A DNA stretch of 58,410 bases from Candidatus Sulfotelmatobacter sp. (GCA_017883385.1 JADGNQ010000021.1:1-58410), one strand, 5' to 3'; shown: positions 18,341 through 27,021, counted from the first letter of the stretch. Numbers and translations: made by a program. Notes: generated from the letters alone by a model not told the origin.

Positions 18341-18692
18341 TGAGTGCGACGACTTGCCGAGAATCTACTCTGCCTAACGAATTCAGATCTGCGGTTGAGT
18401 AAACATAGCCTGCCGCTTTCGCTTTCCTCACGCCGCCCCATTGCTTAAAGAAGAACGGCAACTGGTATTGCGGCATTCATCTGCGACCAAGATGGCAACA
18501 ACCGGCAGAAGAAACACGGAAACACACTCTGTTATGCCTTTCCCCTGCGGTGATTTTCATCACATCTCTGCGTGAGCCACGTCCAATAGGCTGAGTCCCT
18601 GGTGCGGGCATGATTGACAACATCAGCACCGTTCGGGAGAAATAGTCGCGAGGGGCGTAACTATTCGCAGTTTGCGATCCGCGGAGGGCGCG
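18341..18692 (+). other. Intergenic region upstream of the S53 protease
   Basis: This 352-bp gap has no supported ORF. Its only clear feature is the CRP/FNR-like dyad at 18549-18564. The last 30 bp resemble the region just upstream of the GH172 gene, ending with a purine-rich ribosome binding site. Confidence 0.5.
18549..18564. promoter_or_regulatory. CRP/FNR-type dyad
   Basis: GGTGA-TTTTCA-TCACA is a 5-6-5 dyad that differs from the CRP consensus TGTGA-N6-TCACA at one base. It lies 129 bp before the S53 protease start. No CRP-family gene is in the window, so this is a candidate only. Confidence 0.35.
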
Positions 18693-21600
18693 ATGAGACG
18701 ACTGCTGGTGTTCCTCTTTCTCTGCTTTTTGACCGTCCCAGTCCTCTCGCAGAACCCGGCTACCGGGCTTTCCTCCTCGTCGACGCCGCTCATTGCCGCG
18801 CCCATCGACGAGTCGAAACTGGTGACGCTTGACGGCAGCGTCCATCCCCTGGCGCAGGCTGGTCATGACCTGGGCACGGTTCCTGATTCGTTCGCCGCGG
18901 ATCGCATGCTGTTGCTCTTGCACCGGCCACCGGAGCGCGAGGCGGCGCTTCGGGATTTTCTGGACAATGTTCACCGGCGCGGATCTCCTGGCTATCACCA
19001 CTGGCTGACGCCGCAACAGTTCGGCGATCAATTCGGTGCCTCCGAGGCAGACCTTCAGACCGCGACGGGCTGGCTCAGGTCGCACGGGTTCATCGTGCCG
19101 AGAATCAGCAAGAGCAAGCAGGTGATCGAGTTCTCAGGGACGGTGCGTCAGCTAAGTGATGCCTTCCATACCCAGATCCACCAATACAGAGTCGACGGAG
19201 AATCCCACTACGCGAACGCGACCGAAATTTCCATTCCAGAAGCGCTCGCTCCTCTCGTGGCCGGTATTTCTCCGCTCAACAACTTCCGCGCCAAGCCTCA
19301 ACTTCGAGTGCTGGGCCCGGCCTTGTACACAAGAGCGACGAACAAGACCACTCCGCAATGGACCATCCCCATCAACGGCGCCCCGACGTTTTACGCTGTC
19401 GCTCCCGAGGACTTCACCACCCAGTACGATCTGGCGCCGCTGTACCAGGCCGGTCTGAGTGGGACAGGACAGACCATCGGGATCATCAACGAATCCAACG
19501 TTGATCTCAGTCTCGTCGGTGCCTATCAGCGCCTGTTCGGCCTCTCCAGTACGGTCCCGCAGTTAGTGATCGATGGCGACGATCCTGGGACGCTTCCCGG
19601 CGTTTCCGTTGAGGCGTATCTGGACATCGAAGAGGCTGGAGCAGTAGCTCCCGGTGCTACGGTGAACCTCTACGTCAGCGCGGGCAGCCTGGTGCAGGAC
19701 CCGTTGTACTTGGCCGCATTGCGAGCCGTGGAAGACAATCAGGCCAGTGTTTTAAGTGTGAGCTTTGGAAACTGCGAGGGCTTTCTGCAGCAAGCGGGCA
19801 ATGCTCTTTGGTTGGGCCTCTGGGCACAAGCCGCGGCTCAGGGACAAACCGTGCTGGTTTCGAGTGGCGACAGCGGCTCGGCAGGTTGCGACGATGGCAA
19901 CGGTCAGTGGATCGTTGCGTTTGGGTTGGCGGTGAATGGTCTCGCGTCCACGCCGTGGAATGTCGCCGTCGGCGGCACGGACTTCTACTACAGCGACTAC
20001 GCCTCCGGTGGCGCGAGCGCCTCCACCCTGTGGAACCAGACCAACGATTCCAACGAGGGCTCATTGAAAGCGCCTCTGCCGGAGCAGCCCTGGGACACCG
20101 CGTTTGGACTCAACACCACCGGCCCCTATGTCCCATCGACAGCGGTAGCGATTCCCGCCGCGGGCGGTGGCGCCAGCGGTTGTGTCAATTCCTCCGTTTC
20201 CCCGCAAGGGGCAGCGCTTCCTTTCTCCTGCAATCCGGTCTCGGGATCCGTTTATGGATATGCAAAGCCCAGTTGGCAGAATGGAACGGGCGTCCCCAGC
20301 GACGGCGTGCGCGACATTCCCGACATCTCTCTGTTTGCGGCGAACGGCACCAATTGGAGCGCGTATCCCATTTGCGCTTTTCCCGGCGACTGTGTTGTCG
20401 ATCAAAGTGGTGGTGTAACGGTCACGGTGGTCGGTGGAACCTCGGCTTCAACGCCGGCCATGGCTGCCATTATGGCGTTGGTGAATCAGAAGTACGGCCG
20501 GCAAGGGCAGGCGAATTTCACCCTCTACCCATTGGCACACCAAAAACCGAGCGCCTTTCATGACGTTACTCTCGGCAGCATTAACATGCCGTGCGTGCAA
20601 GGGACGCCCAACTGCTCACTCGACACCGGCGACAGCTTGAATTCTCTACAGAAGTACCCTGCCGGGGCCGGGTACGATCTCGCCAGCGGCCTTGGCTCCG
20701 TGGATGCCAGTGTTCTGGTCAACTCCTGGAACTCGATTACTTCGGAACCCACCACGACTACACTCTGGGTTTCCCCAGCTTCCGTGGCTCACGGCGTGCC
20801 AATCACCTTTACGGTGGATGTCAAACCGTCTTCGGGCAGTGGCAGTCCGCAGGGAGATGTTTCGATTCTGACGAACTCGTCAGCGCCCTGGAGCTCGGGA
20901 CAAGGTGTTCTGAAAATCGCCGGCGACGGTTCGGTCAGTGGCAGCTTGAGTGGTCTCCCCGGCGGCAGCTATCAGGTGTGGGCCGAGTACGGCGGCGACG
21001 GAACCTTTGCCAGCAGCAAGTCCGAATTGCAGAATGTGACGGTTACTTCCGCCAGCAGCAATCTCGGCCTGTCGACGTATTACATGGGTTACCCTGGCGG
21101 GTTTTTCGATCCCACGATCGCATGCCACTCGATTTTGCCGTCCTTCTCTTATTTGCCGTCAGATGCCACGCCCATTGCGAATGGAACAGTCATTCGACCG
21201 GACTTTCCAATTGTGGTGGATGTCAGATCGTCTCCGAAGTCTACAGGGACGGTAGCCTTCACTCTGGATGGCCAGACCATCAAGTCGGGTGCGTTGAATG
21301 CCGGAAGCACCGCAACCTGGGTTCCCCCCGGAGTGGTTGGCGCTGGCTCTCACAGTCTTGGTGCCAACTACTCGGGCGACACCAGCTACGCTCCGTCGAC
21401 AGCCGCGCCCTTTACCTACACCGTGTCCCAGGGAACAACGTATCTCTATGCGTGGCCAGGCGGACTCTGCGGGTCGTCTGGCGCCTGTACTTTCAGCGCC
21501 GGAGACAATCTTGTAGTGGAAGTACGACTTGAAGGCCAAAGTTGCCAATATCCCACCGGCACGGTCACGGTGAACCTCGGCTCGCTGACCCAGACCGTCA

Positions 21601-22592
21601 CACTTTCTCCGGCATCGATGGGACGAGCTGGGAACACTGTACAGGTAGGCCATGCCGTGTTTCAGAACCTCCCGGCGGGCTCCTACCCTCTCTCGGCTAC
21701 GTATGCCGGCGACGCGAACTTTGTGGCCGCAACCACGGTCGGCAGTCTCTTCGGGAATATGACCGTGGTTGCGGCGACTCCGCCGAGTCCGCTGCTTCCT
21801 ACAACCACTACCGTCTCTGCCAATCCCCCATTCCTTACGTATTACGGCCCTTTCACGGGCACATACACAATTTTCACGGTCGCTGTGACTGGCGGATCCG
21901 TGCCTCCTACCGGAACCATCACGGTGTACGACGACGCCATGGAGGACTTCCCCGTCGGCCTTACCCCGTCCGGCCCAAACAGCTCTGCAGGCACCTCGGG
22001 GCCGGCTTCGGCATCATTTTTTGAATATGGTCCGAACCAGATCACTGCTGTGTACTCCGGTGACAGCGTCTACCGGGCGTCCAGCACGACGATGAATTTT
22101 AACTACGTCGTTCCGAACACTCCTGACTTCTTTTTTGCGCCGCAGATTCCCCAGATCACCATCAAGTCCGGAAGCTCGGGAACTGTTGGCCTGAACATGG
22201 CTTCCCTGGCGGGCTTCAGTGGGGCGGTAAATTTGAGCTGCACCCCGTCTTCGAACAAAATCAGCTGCTCCGTGGACCCCTCCAGTGCCACGCTGAACGG
22301 ACAGGCAACGGCGACACTCACCATCACTGCACCCGCTCAGACCTCCGCTCTCGCTCCGCCTACCCGACCAGGACAATTTGGCTGGCTGGGCGCGCAAGGA
22401 ATTCTTGTCTTTGCCGGTTTTATTGCCGGCGGATTCCTCAATCGCAAGCTCCGGCACAGCACGCTCCGGCACAGGACGATCGTCGGCCTCGTTTTCCTTG
22501 CGACCTTGCTGGCTGTCAGTTGTGGCGGAGGTGGAGGTGGGAGTTCCAAAACGGTGCCCCACCGCCTCCGGCGCAATCGACCGCTGGTGTGA
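18693..22592 (+). CDS. Secreted S53 (pro-kumamolisin) peptidase with Ig-like repeats, 3' end frameshifted
   Basis: Signal peptide about 1-22 (VPVLSQ), pro-domain about 45-190 (HYHHWLTPQQFGDQFG-type), then the S53 catalytic domain. The catalytic Glu307 and Asp311 (VEAYLD), oxyanion Asp393 (SSGDSGS) and nucleophile Ser584 (GGTSAST) are all present. Ig-like repeats with SYQVWAEYGGDGTFASS-type ends cover about 690-1130, followed by two hydrophobic segments near 1240-1285 and SCGGGGGG. S53 enzymes are acid proteases. The ORF stops at 22592 with an unusual tail; in the next frame the DNA encodes PPPPAQSTAGVTYTVAVSGT and ends in VVVQ with TAA at 22664-22666, the usual end for this family. One C missing from the CCCC run at 22557-22560 would explain it. 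ATG 18693 has GGAGGG upstream. Confidence 0.9.
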   Translation: MRRLLVFLFLCFLTVPVLSQNPATGLSSSSTPLIAAPIDESKLVTLDGSVHPLAQAGHDLGTVPDSFAADRMLLLLHRPPEREAALRDFLDNVHRRGSPGYHHWLTPQQFGDQFGASEADLQTATGWLRSHGFIVPRISKSKQVIEFSGTVRQLSDAFHTQIHQYRVDGESHYANATEISIPEALAPLVAGISPLNNFRAKPQLRVLGPALYTRATNKTTPQWTIPINGAPTFYAVAPEDFTTQYDLAPLYQAGLSGTGQTIGIINESNVDLSLVGAYQRLFGLSSTVPQLVIDGDDPGTLPGVSVEAYLDIEEAGAVAPGATVNLYVSAGSLVQDPLYLAALRAVEDNQASVLSVSFGNCEGFLQQAGNALWLGLWAQAAAQGQTVLVSSGDSGSAGCDDGNGQWIVAFGLAVNGLASTPWNVAVGGTDFYYSDYASGGASASTLWNQTNDSNEGSLKAPLPEQPWDTAFGLNTTGPYVPSTAVAIPAAGGGASGCVNSSVSPQGAALPFSCNPVSGSVYGYAKPSWQNGTGVPSDGVRDIPDISLFAANGTNWSAYPICAFPGDCVVDQSGGVTVTVVGGTSASTPAMAAIMALVNQKYGRQGQANFTLYPLAHQKPSAFHDVTLGSINMPCVQGTPNCSLDTGDSLNSLQKYPAGAGYDLASGLGSVDASVLVNSWNSITSEPTTTTLWVSPASVAHGVPITFTVDVKPSSGSGSPQGDVSILTNSSAPWSSGQGVLKIAGDGSVSGSLSGLPGGSYQVWAEYGGDGTFASSKSELQNVTVTSASSNLGLSTYYMGYPGGFFDPTIACHSILPSFSYLPSDATPIANGTVIRPDFPIVVDVRSSPKSTGTVAFTLDGQTIKSGALNAGSTATWVPPGVVGAGSHSLGANYSGDTSYAPSTAAPFTYTVSQGTTYLYAWPGGLCGSSGACTFSAGDNLVVEVRLEGQSCQYPTGTVTVNLGSLTQTVTLSPASMGRAGNTVQVGHAVFQNLPAGSYPLSATYAGDANFVAATTVGSLFGNMTVVAATPPSPLLPTTTTVSANPPFLTYYGPFTGTYTIFTVAVTGGSVPPTGTITVYDDAMEDFPVGLTPSGPNSSAGTSGPASASFFEYGPNQITAVYSGDSVYRASSTTMNFNYVVPNTPDFFFAPQIPQITIKSGSSGTVGLNMASLAGFSGAVNLSCTPSSNKISCSVDPSSATLNGQATATLTITAPAQTSALAPPTRPGQFGWLGAQGILVFAGFIAGGFLNRKLRHSTLRHRTIVGLVFLATLLAVSCGGGGGGSSKTVPHRLRRNRPLV

Positions 22593-22666
22593 CTTACACT
22601 GTGGCGGTAAGCGGTACGGCCAACGGAATCATTCACAACACCAATGTGATTGTGGTCGTACAGTAA
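22559..22666 (+). pseudogene. Out-of-frame C-terminal end of the S53 protein
   Basis: Frame-shifted by one base relative to the S53 ORF, this stretch encodes PPPPAQST followed by GVTYTVAVSGTANGII and HNTNVIVVVQ. This is the normal short beta-rich ending after a poly-glycine lipobox-like motif in acidobacterial secreted proteins. It has no start of its own. Either the read is missing a C, or the gene truly carries a frameshift that replaces the last about 36 residues. Confidence 0.65.
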
Positions 22667-22735
22667 ACTCGGGGCTGGAGAATATTCGCGGACGGGCATG
22701 CTCGTGCGAATTGCCCCGGCCCGATCGGAGACTCG

Positions 22736-23857
22736 ATGAGACGACTGCTGGTGTTGTTCTCTTTCTGCTGTTTGACGGTCCCCTTACTCTCGCAGGACCC
22801 GGACACCTGGATCTCTACCCTTCCCCAGGCCAAAGACTACGTTCAGAAGCGAGCCTCCAGCTACGACCGCAGTGGCGGAAATGCGGACGCTCGCAGCATC
22901 GCGCCTGGAGCAATGCTCACGCTGCTCGACGAAGCTGGCCCCGGCCTGATCAGCCATGTCTGGGTCACGATCGCCAGCGACGATCCCAACCATCTCAAGG
23001 CGTTGGTGCTGCGCATGTATTGGGATGGCGAGCCCGCGCCAAGCGTTGAGACTCCCATCGGAGACTTCTTTGGGCTCGGGCTCGGAGACTACCACCTCTA
23101 TCAGTCGCTCCCCCTCGCAGTCGGTTCCGACAAGGCTCTGAACAGCTTCTTCCCCATGCCCTTCCAGAAGCATGCGCGCATTACTGTCACCAACGAGGGC
23201 GGCCGCCAGACCGACGCCTTTTATTTCAATATCGACTATCGTGCCTATAACAAGGCTGTGCCTACGGATCTGCTTTACTTCCATGCGCAGTATCGGCAAG
23301 CCGCCCCGGCGCATGGCTGGACCAATCAGTGGACATCCAACGGCGATCCGATCGTCAATGACAAGAAGAATCTCAATGGCGAGGGCAACTACGTCTGGAT
23401 GGAAGCGACGGGCCGTGGCCACTTCGTCGGCGTGACCATGTCGGTTTTGCAGAATCAGGATGGCTGGTGGGGCGAGGGCGATGACATGTTCTTCGTTGAC
23501 GGAGAGACCACGCCGTCGATTAACGGAACCGGTTCGGAAGACTATTTTCTGGGAGCATGGGACTTTGGCGGCCACGCATTTTCCTATGGATTACTCGGCG
23601 CGCCGGTAGTCGGACAGGAAGTCGCTGGCGGGCGCTCCTCGGTCTATCGCTTCCATCTGGATTCTCCGATTCCGTTCACCAAGTCGCTGCGCGCCACCAT
23701 TGAACATGGGCACGCCAATGTTCGGTCGGATAATGTTTTCTCGGTCGCCTACTGGTATCAGAGCGAGCCGCACGCGGCGTTCCCCGCCCTGCCGCCGCTG
23801 GAGCAGCGGATTCCCAGGATCATCCAGGTTGGTGGTCCGGGGAATGCGGCGAAGTGA
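22736..23857 (+). CDS. Secreted DUF2961 protein (glycoside hydrolase family 172)
   Basis: The 373-aa protein has a signal peptide (about 1-20, VPLLSQ) and a DUF2961 domain, the family that contains GH172 difructose-dianhydride and arabinofuranosyl/fructofuranosyl hydrolases. Family segments are GDFFGLGLGDYHLYQSLPLAV, FPMPFQKHARITVTNEG, YFHAQYRQ, GEGDDMFFVDGE and NGTGSEDYFLGAWDFG; acidic residues in the last two are candidates for catalysis. Its ATG and the following about 60 bp are nearly the same as in the upstream S53 gene. It lies 70 bp after the restored S53 end, so both may be one transcript. The substrate is unknown. Confidence 0.85.
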   Translation: MRRLLVLFSFCCLTVPLLSQDPDTWISTLPQAKDYVQKRASSYDRSGGNADARSIAPGAMLTLLDEAGPGLISHVWVTIASDDPNHLKALVLRMYWDGEPAPSVETPIGDFFGLGLGDYHLYQSLPLAVGSDKALNSFFPMPFQKHARITVTNEGGRQTDAFYFNIDYRAYNKAVPTDLLYFHAQYRQAAPAHGWTNQWTSNGDPIVNDKKNLNGEGNYVWMEATGRGHFVGVTMSVLQNQDGWWGEGDDMFFVDGETTPSINGTGSEDYFLGAWDFGGHAFSYGLLGAPVVGQEVAGGRSSVYRFHLDSPIPFTKSLRATIEHGHANVRSDNVFSVAYWYQSEPHAAFPALPPLEQRIPRIIQVGGPGNAAK

Positions 23858-24044
23858 AGGGCACTGCTCTTCAGTTTCACAGATAGAGGCGCGTTTCACG
23901 ACCAAGTTCAGAGTGTTTCGAAGGTAGGGATGCTTCGACTCCGCAGTGAGGATCGCTTCGCTCTCCTCGCTGCTGCGCTCAGCATGACAACGCTTGGGGA
24001 CGGTCAAAGGTGGGGTAGCTAAGAGCTGAGAGCTGCAACAAATA

Positions 24045-24210
24045 AGAGTTCCGAGGTAATGTAAGGTCCATTCGTCTCGGCCAGTAGCTCGCGTTTGACC
24101 CTTGCTTGACCTGCTCTCAGTACTTCCCTTGCGGGCTGCACCGCGCGATCTTCGCTTGGGCTCCGGGCTCACCGCCAACCGGATAAATCTACCCTACGCC
24201 TCGGAACTCT
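24045..24210. repeat. Element bounded by 12-bp inverted repeats
   Basis: AGAGTTCCGAGG (24045-24056) and CCTCGGAACTCT (24199-24210) are perfect inverted repeats enclosing 142 bp. The interior (about 24077-24190) is partly repeated at about 24243-24345: both copies have CTCG.CCAG, GACCCTTGCT, then GCTTG.GC.CCGG and CCAACCGGA.AAA. The second copy lacks matching ends. Confidence 0.55.
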
Positions 24211-24641
24211 ATCTTGCCTTCAACATTTCTTCCCTGTTCTCCTCGACCAGCGCTTAGCTATAGACCCTTGCTCGCCCTCCTTCTCACCTCGCGGTAAGAA
24301 AGTGACTCCGCTTGAGCCCCGGACGCCGCACCAACCGGAAAAACTTAAGAAGCTGTCAAAGAACGATCTTGTTGTACTCCTTCTATTTTCCCAGTCAACG
24401 AAAAATCGCAGCTTGTAACTATCTGCATTTTCAATCGTGTGCAGCCCGTCCACAACCCCATGACCGGATTTGGTGCAGACCCGCAAAGCCCTTCTCGCAG
24501 ACCCCGCGCCCAGCGCAGAGTTGCGCCCGCTGCATTCACACGGATCAATGTGACGCCACTGCAAGAATTCATTGTGCAGGTGTGAAAATCACGCACAATC
24601 GGCGCGGGACAAGGCATTCGAATATCGCAGCCATGAAACTC

Positions 24642-24791
24642 ATGTGGGGACAGCCGCCCCTTCGACAGGCTCAGGGCAGGCTTTCGGCTGTCCGTCCGGA
24701 ATGGAGACTCAGAAGTCTTGCTTCTCAGATTTTGAGGGATCGACACTCGTCGAGCTGCTCGACGGACAGCCGAAGGCGGCTGTCTCCACAT
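24642..24791. repeat. 150-bp composite element with 17-bp inverted ends
   Basis: The left end ATGTGGGGACAGCCGCC (24642-24658) and right end GGCGGCTGTCTCCACAT (24775-24791) are inverted repeats with one mismatch. Inside the left end is a CTCAGGGCAGG repeat and a CGGCTGTCC; the right end contains GGACAGCCG-AAGG-CGGCTGTC. No ORF is inside, so it looks like a MITE-type or duplicated palindromic element. Confidence 0.7.
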
Positions 24792-24805
24792 AACCATTTT
24801 CTGGG

Positions 24806-25240
24806 CTAGGCGAGGTCGATCTTCTCATCCACCAGCCGCTTGTCGCTTTCGTCCGACCCGGTCAGTTCGAAGGAGTTCGTGATCGCGGCCTTCCCTTTTT
24901 CCACGCTGGTGATGACGTAGGAGCACCCGAACCAGTGCGCTTCAGCCAGGTCGGTGGACGACCAGCGAGCGGGATGGTCCGGATGAGAATGGTAGAAGCC
25001 GATGATATCTTCGCCGCGCTCGCGGCCTTGGCGTTGGATCCGCACCAGTTCGCGCGGATCGATGTTGTAGCGGTTGTGGGCGGAATCAGTCCGGGTGTTG
25101 CCAGCACGAGCGGTTGATGTAGTGGTGCGGGCGCCATCGTCGTCCACGCGGCCAAGAAGGACGCCGCAGCATTCGTGGGGATAGGTCTCTTCGCCGTGGC
25201 GGCGGAGGGCGTCGTAATCTTGGCGGGTGAGTTTCAGCAT
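24806..25240 (-). CDS. M67 (JAMM/MPN) metallopeptidase, Mec+-like
   Basis: The 144-aa JAMM protein has HECCGVLLG (catalytic Glu region, about 23-31), GFYHSHPDHP (zinc histidines, about 82-91) and SSTDLAEA (Ser and Asp ligands). Family members near cysteine genes, such as Mycobacterium Mec+, hydrolyse cysteine from the C-terminus of the sulphur-carrier protein CysO. It lies 105 bp downstream of a cysteine synthase on the same strand, which supports that role; no CysO/ThiS-like carrier is in the window. There is no clear ribosome binding site. Confidence 0.85.
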   Translation of the reverse strand: MLKLTRQDYDALRRHGEETYPHECCGVLLGRVDDDGARTTTSTARAGNTRTDSAHNRYNIDPRELVRIQRQGRERGEDIIGFYHSHPDHPARWSSTDLAEAHWFGCSYVITSVEKGKAAITNSFELTGSDESDKRLVDEKIDLA

Positions 25241-25281
25241 TTGACGAGGTTTTGCGGTGCCGGGTCGACTGGAGTCAAGAT

Positions 25282-25318
25282 CCCCACCCTAGCCGCAAAG
25301 AACGCGGCTCGGATGGGG
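25282..25318. repeat. Hairpin between cysteine synthase and M67 genes
   Basis: Arms CCCCACCCTAGCCGC (25282-25296) and GCGGCTCGGATGGGG (25304-25318) pair at 13 of 15 positions around a 7-nt loop. It could attenuate or process the transcript between the two genes. It resembles a dispersed palindromic repeat, but no second copy was found in this window. Confidence 0.55.
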
Positions 25319-25345
25319 CACCCGCGATCTTTCTGATCGACAATT

Positions 25346-26332
25346 TCACCCTTCGCTCCAGAATCTCTCGCTCAAATACTTGTCGCCCGAATCGCACAGG
25401 ATGGTCACCACCACCGCTTCCTGTCCTCGCTTCAGTGGAAGGTCGCGGGCGATCTTCAGGCATCCCACCACCGCAGCGGCGGCCGAGATCCCCACTAGCA
25501 ATCCGGCACCGCGCGACATTTGCCGCGCCATGGCGTAGGCGTCTTCGGTGGCAATCTCGAGATTCTGGTCCGCCAGTGTCGCATCGTAAATCCTGGGCAC
25601 GATCGCGGTGGCCATGTGTTTGGCGCCTTCAATCCCGTGAAACGACGAGTCCGGCTGCAGCGAAATGCACTTCACCGCCGGATTCAGTTCCTTCAGCCGC
25701 CGGGTCGTTCCCATGAATGTGCCGCTCGTCCCGAGCATCGAGACAAAGTGAGTCACGCGTCCCTGGGTCTGCTGCCAAATCTCGTTGGCCGTGCCGTGAT
25801 AGTGCGCCTTCCAGTTGGCTTCGTTCGAATACTGGTCGGCATAAAAATACTGCTCTGGATGCTTGCTGGCCAGCTCGCGCGCCAGGCGAATCGCGCCGTC
25901 CGACCCGTCGCCCGGATCGGTATAGAGGATGTTCGCACCGTAGCCCTGCAGGATCTGCTTGCGCTCCCGCGACACATTTTGCGGCATGCACAGCGTGACT
26001 GGGAATCCTTCAGCCGCGCCCAGCATGGCATAAGCGATGCCAGTATTGCCGCTGGTCGCGTCCAGCAGGATCTTTCCCGCGCGCAGTTGCCCGCTCCGCC
26101 GCGCCTCGGACACGATGTTCGACGCGGCGCGATCCTTGACCGATCCGCCCGGGTTGTACCATTCGGCCTTACCCAGAAGTGCTACGCCCGGCAGGTCACC
26201 GGTCAGCGCGTCCAGGCGCAGAAGTGGAGTATTTCCGATGCGATCGATCAGGCTCTGGCCCAGCGTTTCGCCCAGTCCTGACGCCATATCCTGCGGTGCG
26301 CTGGGCTGTGCGTGAGTAGAGATTGCCGTCAT
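25346..26332 (-). CDS. cysM: Cysteine synthase, CysM/CBS-like PLP enzyme
   Basis: A fold-type II PLP enzyme that makes cysteine from O-acetylserine or O-phosphoserine and a sulphur donor. IGNTPLLRLD opens the domain, NPGGSVKDRAA holds the PLP lysine, DATSGNTGIAYAM binds substrate, GTSGTFMGTTRRLKE is the phosphate loop, and LCDSGDKYLSERFW ends the protein. The following M67 gene suggests use of a protein thiocarboxylate donor (CysO-type) as in Mycobacterium. ATG 26332 gives 328 aa; an ATG at 26353 is possible. Neither has a good ribosome binding site. Confidence 0.9.
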   Translation of the reverse strand: MTAISTHAQPSAPQDMASGLGETLGQSLIDRIGNTPLLRLDALTGDLPGVALLGKAEWYNPGGSVKDRAASNIVSEARRSGQLRAGKILLDATSGNTGIAYAMLGAAEGFPVTLCMPQNVSRERKQILQGYGANILYTDPGDGSDGAIRLARELASKHPEQYFYADQYSNEANWKAHYHGTANEIWQQTQGRVTHFVSMLGTSGTFMGTTRRLKELNPAVKCISLQPDSSFHGIEGAKHMATAIVPRIYDATLADQNLEIATEDAYAMARQMSRGAGLLVGISAAAAVVGCLKIARDLPLKRGQEAVVVTILCDSGDKYLSERFWSEG

Positions 26333-26538
26333 TTTGGTGGAGCCGTACGCCATATTTGAACCGAATCGCCGTGACCAACGTAATGTGCTATGGGATCACA
26401 AACGCGGTATGTAGTACTTTGTTAGATGAATAAGGTTCGCCCGGCGATGCGGCCCCTGTAAAGTTACGCTCGGTCCTTATAAACCCTGCATCTAATAGAC
26501 GAACGTACGCCGGCAAGGAAAGGTTGAAGTTAAAAGCA

Positions 26539-27021
26539 ATGTCTAAGACAATTGAAGCACGAACCTACGATGAAGCGCTAGCTTGGCTGCGCGACAACGG
26601 GTTCGACATAACCGACGCACCCGGCACCAACGGCCGCGCCTTCCTGCGCAAATACAATGTGTCGGCCGCCATTCAGAAGACTCCCGACGATCTCGTCAAG
26701 ATTTTCGCTTACCCCGGCTATCTGATCGGCAGCGAAATCTCCAAGCTGGTCAACCGCGGATACCAGCAGTTCCTGAAGACCTCCAAAACTGAAGTCGCGG
26801 CCACCGCCGACCACCTGAAAGCCTTGCATTCTTTCGCCGAAGAGCTCAAGGTCGCCCTCGGCCTGCCCAGCCTCTACAACGAGTCGCTCGGCAGCGTGAG
26901 CGAGTCCTACCACTACGACCGCATCGAGGATCGGGACAAAGCCACCGTCGACCGGCCGAAACGGCCCTGGGAAACGGCCGGCAAGCAAGCCGCGGCCGCC
27001 GGGAAGAAGGGCCGGGCATAG
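26539..27021 (+). CDS. Conserved hypothetical protein, soluble
   Basis: I do not recognise a named family. The 160-aa product is charged and soluble, with no signal peptide or membrane helix. The N-terminal half (YDEALAWLRDNGFDI ... AFLRKYNVSAAIQKTPDDLVKIFAYPGYLIGSEISKLV) looks like a compact mixed fold, and the C-terminal 35 residues are basic and alanine-rich (PWETAGKQAAAAGKKGRA). AAGGAAAGG lies 15 nt before ATG 26539; a TTG at 26524 directly follows that motif. It is divergent from the cysteine synthase gene. Codon use matches the neighbours. Confidence 0.65.
   Translation: MSKTIEARTYDEALAWLRDNGFDITDAPGTNGRAFLRKYNVSAAIQKTPDDLVKIFAYPGYLIGSEISKLVNRGYQQFLKTSKTEVAATADHLKALHSFAEELKVALGLPSLYNESLGSVSESYHYDRIEDRDKATVDRPKRPWETAGKQAAAAGKKGRA

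Larger units (their letters stand above)
23858..24805. other. Gene-free block of repeats, about 950 bp
   Basis: No supported ORF lies here. Contents: a dispersed repeat at about 23934-23985 (CTTCGACT ... GCTCAGCATGACA), a 12-bp inverted repeat pair at 24045-24056 and 24199-24210, a tandemly repeated unit (about 24077-24190 and 24243-24345), and the composite inverted-repeat element at 24642-24791. The open frames crossing it have no domain. Confidence 0.6.

Noticed and set aside
23858-24805. CRISPR array in the repeat block
   Set aside because: Repeats are few, inverted or degenerate, without regular spacer-repeat periodicity, and no cas gene is present.
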